A stretch of 8,700 nt of DNA from Candidatus Woesearchaeota archaeon (lineage in GTDB: Archaea > Nanobdellota > Nanobdellia > Woesearchaeales > UBA10200), in contig JACPBN010000025.1 in NCBI GenBank assembly GCA_016180275.1, forward strand, positions 1 to 8,700, written 5' to 3'. The translations under genes were made by a program, and so were the position numbers. Shown here in pieces: positions 5,425 to 8,700 of this stretch (positions within the stretch are counted from its first letter, which is position 1; each line of letters begins with the position of its first letter). A model generated the notes under the pieces. That model was not told the origin of the DNA. It did not search any database and saw only the letters and a program-made list of their open reading frames with translations.

Positions 5425-7938
5425 TTAAGATTGTTTAGTGACATTTATCACTAACCCGTCAACATTGGTCTTTAAATCAGAATCAGCAATTTTCTCAATG
5501 CTAGCATTTAATTCTTTAATCTTAACTGTATTTTTAATGTCATTTAGAACTAACTCAATAAGTTTCTTGTCTTCTTTTTTGCACTTAATTACAGCACCAG
5601 CAACCTCCAGATTCATTGCCATCTTGTTCTCTGTTTTGTACCTTCTTACTGCAGAGATTACCTCAATTGCCAAATTGCCGGCTGCAAGTGCCTGCACTGC
5701 ATCTTTATTTTGAGTTGCATCTCCTTTTGCATCCCAGAGCCTGTTTTCCTTTGGCCATTCAGAAACATGGATGCTTTTTTGTTTCTCAGCTTCTGCAAAG
5801 TAAATGTGATAAATTTCTTCTGTTATGTGGGGCATAATTGGCGCAATTATTTTTAATATAGCAAGAATAGTATTGTAAAGAGTGTATTGCGCACTTAAAA
5901 CTTCATCTTCAGTATAACTTTGTCTATTGAAAAACCTGTCTTTGACGATCTCAAGGTAATTGTCGCAAAAGGTATGCCAAAAGAATTTCTCAGCTGCCAA
6001 TTTTGGCTTTGCATATTCGTAATTATCAAAACTTTCTGTGCAGTTTTTTATTAATTCATTTAACTGCGCAAGAAGCCACAAATCAATCACTGTAATTTTG
6101 GCTGGTGCAGAAGTTCCATCATAATCAGCTTCACCATCTTTGCCAACCAGATTCATAGCTGTAAATTTGCTTGCATTCCACAGTTTAGTTATAATTTTCT
6201 GCCCAGTAACTAAATCTTTATCTAAGAAAGGCAGATCATCTCCTAATGTACTGCCTGCTGCCCAGAACCTTAAAGCATCTGCATTGTATCTTTCAATTAT
6301 CTTTACCGGGTCAACAACATTTCCTTTGCTTTTGGACATCTTCTCCCCTTTTGGATCAAGAGCATGGCCAGAAATCATTATTTCTTTCCAAGGTATTTGA
6401 TTGTGATGATATATCCCTTTTACAATTGTATAGAATGCCCATGTCCTGATTATGTCATGAGCTTGTAATCTGACTGACATCGGGAACATGCTCTCAAAAA
6501 CTCTCCGGATATTCTTATACCTCTTATCCTCTTTATTTTCTACCCAGTTAAGTGCAATCTGCGGAGTTACGCTGCTTGTTGCCCATGTGTCCATAACATC
6601 TGTCTCTGGCAAAAACTCTTTGCTGCCGCAGTCACATACTGCATCACTTGCTTTATTATTCTTATCATAAGCTTTAGGTTTATCTTTCATAGGATCAACA
6701 GGCAGCTGCTTTAATTCAGCGACTTTTATCTCTCCGCATTTCTTGCAGTACCAGACAGGAAATGGAACACCAAAATGCCTCTGCCTAGAGATGCACCAGT
6801 CCCATTGCAAATTCTCAACCCAGTGAGTATAACGCACTTTCATGTGCTCTGGGTACCATTTGATCTTGTTGCCTGCTTCAATTAGTTCTTCCTTTTTATC
6901 AAGCACTTTTATGTACCATTGTCTTGTTTTTAAAAATTCTAGCTCTGTTGAACATCGTTCATGTACATTAACTGCGTGAGTAATCGGCTTTTGCGCAATC
7001 AATAATCCTGCAGTTTTTAGGTCATTAAGAATTTCTTTTCTTGCTTCTTTTAGGGGCAATCCTTGGTATTTGCCGGCAAGCTCATTCATCTTGCCTTCTT
7101 TTGTTATTACAATCTTTAATGGCAGATTATATTCTCTCCACCATTCAACATCTGTCTTGTCTCCAAAAGTACAGGCCATTACTATGCCAGTTCCTATCTC
7201 TGGATTAGCCTTATCATCTGCTATTATCGGGACATCATAATCAAATAATGGCACACGTGCAAATTTGCCAAACAATTTGGTATAACGTTCATCGCTAGGA
7301 TGGGCAACTATGGCAACACATGCCGGAATTAATTCAGGCCGTGTAGTTGCAATTATTAGATTTTTGCCATGTACTTTAAAAATTACGTCGTTAAAATGTG
7401 AGTTCATGTCTATATTTTCAAACTCTGCCTGTGCAATTGCCGTCTGGCATAATGGACACCAGGTAATAGGGGATTCTTCCTGGAAAACACGGCCTTTTTT
7501 GTAGAGATCAATAAAACTTTTCTGGCTTGTGAGCATGCAATGAGGATCAATTGTAGAGTATGAATTTTCAAAATCTGCGCTTATGCCAAGCTCTTTCCAA
7601 GGCCTGACAAACTCTGCTTTTAATTCATTGATTGACTTCAAGCAAAGCTCTACAAACTCGCTGCGCTGCATCTTTGTAGATTTTACTTTTTTTACCTTTT
7701 CAACCAGTCTTTCAGTAGGCAGGCCATTATCATCTGTGCCAAACGGATAGAAAACTGCTTCCTGTTTCATCCTATGGTAGCGTGCAATAAAATCTCCCTG
7801 CGTGTATGAAAACGCATGCCCTATATGCATCTGCCCAGAAACTGTCGGAGGAGGAGTGTCTATAGAATAGATCTTTTTTTTATCTTTTTCTTTATTCTGA
7901 TACTGCTTTGGAAGGTCTTCTATCTTTATTTTTGCCAT
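5425..7938 (-). CDS. valS: Valyl-tRNA synthetase
   Basis: This class I synthetase charges tRNA-Val and edits mischarged threonine. The 837-residue protein has TPPPTVSGQMHIGHAFSY with the HIGH motif at 38-41, a Zn-type CPLC at 161-164, and the CP1 editing domain with ATTRPEL (197-203) and GDKTDVEWW (259-267). The core resumes with WDWCISRQRHFGVPFPVWYC (379-398), Zn-type cysteines 398, 401, 435 and 437, and EKMSKSKGN with KMSKS at 533-537. A Val/Ile/Leu-type helical anticodon-binding domain follows (for example FWHTFCDNYLEIVKDRF), then a C-terminal extension. No motif is damaged. I chose ATG at 7938 rather than the in-frame TTG two codons earlier: a TATA box centred 27 bp upstream fits a leaderless mRNA starting at the ATG. 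The IS4 remnant begins immediately beyond its stop but has not cut the coding sequence. Confidence 0.97.
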   Translation of the reverse strand: MAKIKIEDLPKQYQNKEKDKKKIYSIDTPPPTVSGQMHIGHAFSYTQGDFIARYHRMKQEAVFYPFGTDDNGLPTERLVEKVKKVKSTKMQRSEFVELCLKSINELKAEFVRPWKELGISADFENSYSTIDPHCMLTSQKSFIDLYKKGRVFQEESPITWCPLCQTAIAQAEFENIDMNSHFNDVIFKVHGKNLIIATTRPELIPACVAIVAHPSDERYTKLFGKFARVPLFDYDVPIIADDKANPEIGTGIVMACTFGDKTDVEWWREYNLPLKIVITKEGKMNELAGKYQGLPLKEARKEILNDLKTAGLLIAQKPITHAVNVHERCSTELEFLKTRQWYIKVLDKKEELIEAGNKIKWYPEHMKVRYTHWVENLQWDWCISRQRHFGVPFPVWYCKKCGEIKVAELKQLPVDPMKDKPKAYDKNNKASDAVCDCGSKEFLPETDVMDTWATSSVTPQIALNWVENKEDKRYKNIRRVFESMFPMSVRLQAHDIIRTWAFYTIVKGIYHHNQIPWKEIMISGHALDPKGEKMSKSKGNVVDPVKIIERYNADALRFWAAGSTLGDDLPFLDKDLVTGQKIITKLWNASKFTAMNLVGKDGEADYDGTSAPAKITVIDLWLLAQLNELIKNCTESFDNYEYAKPKLAAEKFFWHTFCDNYLEIVKDRFFNRQSYTEDEVLSAQYTLYNTILAILKIIAPIMPHITEEIYHIYFAEAEKQKSIHVSEWPKENRLWDAKGDATQNKDAVQALAAGNLAIEVISAVRRYKTENKMAMNLEVAGAVIKCKKEDKKLIELVLNDIKNTVKIKELNASIEKIADSDLKTNVDGLVINVTKQS

Positions 7939-7960
7939 GCACAAGAAAAACCCTGTTTTG

Positions 7961-7970
7961 TATTTAAATG
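7961..7970 (-). promoter_or_regulatory. TATA box of valS
   Basis: On the minus strand it reads CATTTAAATA and is centred about 27 bp before the valS ATG (7938). Immediately upstream lies a 7-bp inverted repeat, TTTGTGC (7972-7978) and GCACAAA (7991-7997), in the position where a regulator or BRE-proximal factor could bind; that role is inference. Confidence 0.55.
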
Positions 7971-8003
7971 TTTTGTGCGATCCTGACTTTGCACAAACAA
8001 AAA

Positions 8004-8014
8004 TGTTTATATAG
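8004..8014 (+). promoter_or_regulatory. TATA-like element pointing right, divergent from valS
   Basis: TGTTTATATAG is a good archaeal TATA match on the plus strand, predicting a start near 8035. The next 50-60 bases end in a T-rich tract (8067-8087) and contain no ORF with support. A short RNA is possible, but I see no convincing C/D or H/ACA boxes. The rest of 8015-8125 holds nothing else I can support. Confidence 0.3.
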
Positions 8015-8125
8015 TTGATAACCTAAATAGATATTGTCCGGCTAAGACGTCGTATCAGATTATGCGATCATTTTTCTTTTATTTTTCATGTTTATTAATT
8101 TTTTTAGTATGAATGAATAATAGCG

Positions 8126-8240
8126 CGCCGTGGCTGGGAGTTTCACCCAGAAGCTATTAGCTAGCAAGATTTGAACCCAGAGATCATTTCTGACACTGGT
8201 GTTTCGGACCAGCGCAATAACCGGCTTCTGCCACCACGGC
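8126..8240 (-). tRNA. Class II tRNA (Ser-like) with a 30-nt T-loop intron
   Basis: The minus strand folds as a complete tRNA once an intron is removed. Acceptor: GCCGTGG/CCACGGC with unpaired G73. U8 G9. D-arm: GCAG/TTGC with loop AAGCCGGTTA. Anticodon stem: CTGGT/ACCAG. Variable arm: GTCA-GAAA-TGAT. T-arm: CTGGG-TTCAAAT-CCCAG. Mature length is 85 nt and CCA is not encoded. The long variable arm and G73 point to tRNA-Ser. The 7-nt anticodon loop is CCGAAAC, which in strict register gives anticodon GAA (Phe) and lacks U33; shifted one base it gives CGA (Ser). Identity is therefore open. An A/T-rich TATA-like tract at 8247-8260 lies only about 14 bp upstream, closer than normal. The flanking ORF reading through this region is a shadow. 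Confidence 0.85.
8140..8169 (-). other. Archaeal tRNA intron at position 59/60 with bulge-helix-bulge
   Basis: The 30-nt intron interrupts the T-loop between A59 and U60. A canonical BHB motif is visible. The outer helix is CTGGG (8176-8180) with CCCAG (8134-8138). The central 4-bp helix pairs exon TTCA (8172-8175) with intron TGAA (8142-8145). The 3-nt bulges are AAT (8169-8171) and ACT (8139-8141). Cutting each bulge after its second base and joining gives GGGTTCAAATCCC, a textbook T-arm. The inner part can fold as AGCT-AAT-AGCT. Splicing would need the archaeal tRNA endonuclease (not in this window) and RtcB, which is encoded at 2554-4413. Confidence 0.88.
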
Positions 8241-8275
8241 ATAAGATTTATATATATAATCAACTTTTCTATTAT

Positions 8276-8310
8276 TGTTTCGGACCAGTGCAGTAAGGCT
8301 TCTGCTGCCG
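8276..8310 (-). repeat. Degenerate partial repeat of the tRNA 5' half
   Basis: This 35-bp stretch matches the tRNA next to it from the end of the acceptor stem through the D-arm to the anticodon loop (GGCAGCAGAAGCC, then CACTGGTCCGAAACA). It stops abruptly after the anticodon loop. The D-stem is a perfect GCAG/CTGC, but the D-loop has lost the GG. No 3' half, anticodon 3' strand or T-arm follows, so it is not a functional tRNA by itself. It probably derives from tandem duplication of the tRNA gene or from an old integration or recombination event. Confidence 0.7.
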
Positions 8311-8378
8311 TTTTCTTTATTTTTTAATTTTGCAGATAGTAGATAATATTCTGTCCTTTATAAATTCTGACCAAGGAT

Positions 8379-8457
8379 GTCCAGTGTCCAGTCCAGCTAA
8401 AATTCGTGCTCAACATTGCCTAAAAGATGATTTTAATCAACAATAAAGCTGTCCAGT
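8379..8457. repeat. Short direct repeats GTCCAG in the gap before sua5
   Basis: GTCCAG occurs at 8379, 8386 and 8391 (overlapping run) and again at 8451. An imperfect palindrome TGATT-TT-AATCA lies at 8427-8438. Otherwise the gene-free stretch 8311-8520 is A+T-rich with no ORF or RNA I can support. The repeats could be an operator cluster or chance. Confidence 0.35.
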
Positions 8458-8486
8458 GCAAAGCCTGGAAAATTGCAACAAGACAA

Positions 8487-8496
8487 AAATATAAAT
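8487..8496 (+). promoter_or_regulatory. TATA box of the Sua5/YrdC gene
   Basis: AAATATAAAT is centred about 29 bp before the ATG at 8521, the same leaderless geometry as the other genes here. Confidence 0.55.
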
Positions 8497-8520
8497 ACTC
8501 TTGTTTTATCTCTCTAGGAT

Positions 8521-8700
8521 ATGAGGATAATTGAAGCAAAGTCATTCAATGATTTGAAGAAACATCCAGAATACAAGCGCTTGATGGCATGTATTAGATT
8601 TGGTGCTGTATTTATTTATCCTACTGATACAATTTATGGCAGTGGCTGCAATGCGCGAAAAGATGAATCTGTGCGAAAGATTAGGATGATAACGATGCGT
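8521..8700 (+). CDS. Sua5/YrdC family threonylcarbamoyl-AMP synthase, N-terminal part
   Basis: This enzyme makes threonylcarbamoyl-AMP from Thr, bicarbonate and ATP, the first step of t6A37 modification of ANN-decoding tRNAs. The first 60 codons are inside the window and open to the edge. After MRIIEAKSFNDLKK comes GAVFIYPTDTIYGSGCNAR (residues 29-47), the substrate-binding hallmark of the family (usually YPTDTxYGLG; Ser replaces Leu here). KIRMITMR at the edge sits where the family has KxxxIKxR. The start fits the upstream TATA box. Whether it is a short YrdC or a long Sua5 with a C-terminal domain cannot be told from this window. Confidence 0.9.
   Translation, partial: MRIIEAKSFNDLKKHPEYKRLMACIRFGAVFIYPTDTIYGSGCNARKDESVRKIRMITMR

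Noticed and set aside
5438..7504. Plus-strand ORFs within valS
   Set aside because: All are antisense to well-conserved ValRS sequence and lack recognisable features.
7939..7944. TTG start two codons upstream for valS
   Set aside because: The ATG at 7938 is a stronger start codon and its distance from the TATA box matches the other leaderless genes in the window.
8035..8093. C/D box sRNA downstream of the rightward TATA box
   Set aside because: No correctly spaced C box (RUGAUGA) and D box (CUGA) pair is present on the plus strand; the minus strand has only a loose ATGATC and CTGA.
8060..8263. Minus-strand 67-codon ORF
   Set aside because: It runs through the tRNA gene and its intron; the tRNA fold explains the sequence far better.
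8276..8310. Functional split-tRNA 5' half of the Nanoarchaeum type
   Set aside because: No GC-rich complementary arm follows the anticodon loop and the D-loop has lost its GG; kept only as a degenerate repeat.
1..8700. CRISPR array or phage-defence system
   Set aside because: No regularly spaced direct repeats and no cas, restriction, toxin-antitoxin or reverse-transcriptase genes are visible.

Overview
The window looks like part of an archaeal chromosome, most likely a DPANN lineage of the Woesearchaeota/Pacearchaeota type (lineage is inference). The archaeal signs are direct. Almost every protein gene has an A/T-rich TATA box centred about 26-30 bp before its start codon with no Shine-Dalgarno, which is leaderless architecture. 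There is an archease-RtcB pair, and a tRNA gene carries a bulge-helix-bulge intron in its T-loop. The sequence is A+T rich.

Layout, left to right. (1) 1-1214, minus: purF (amidophosphoribosyltransferase), cut by the left edge. (2) 1270-1502, plus: a large structured RNA of no class I recognise, divergent from purF and sharing its promoter gap. (3) 1591-1905, plus: a small protein with a polar acidic tail and a Cys-rich end. (4) 1969-2475, plus: archease. (5) 2554-4413, plus: rtcB, interrupted by a 135-residue mini-intein placed exactly before the catalytic metal-binding Cys. A 30-codon ORF overlaps its stop codon. (6) 4588-4771, plus: a second copy of the structured RNA. (7) 4962-5420, minus: the 3' remnant of an IS4-type transposase, beginning right behind valS. 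(8) 5425-7938, minus: valS. (9) 8126-8240, minus: a class II (long variable arm) tRNA gene with a 30-nt T-loop intron, preceded by a degenerate tRNA 5'-half repeat at 8276-8310. (10) 8521 to the right edge, plus: the start of a Sua5/YrdC threonylcarbamoyl-AMP synthase.

Apart from purF, the recognisable genes centre on tRNA: an intron-bearing tRNA, the ligase (RtcB) that joins tRNA exons, its activator archease, a tRNA synthetase, and an enzyme of the t6A37 modification pathway. The most novel item is the RNA pair. The two copies share an exact 14-nt core (GTTGCGACGGGCAA), a closing GTTGC/GCAAC helix and nearly identical linker lengths. They also share two outer helices whose sequences differ almost completely between copies yet remain fully paired. 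This compensatory change, with G-U pairs that fit only the plus strand, argues for a real conserved structured RNA that flanks the archease-rtcB block on both sides.
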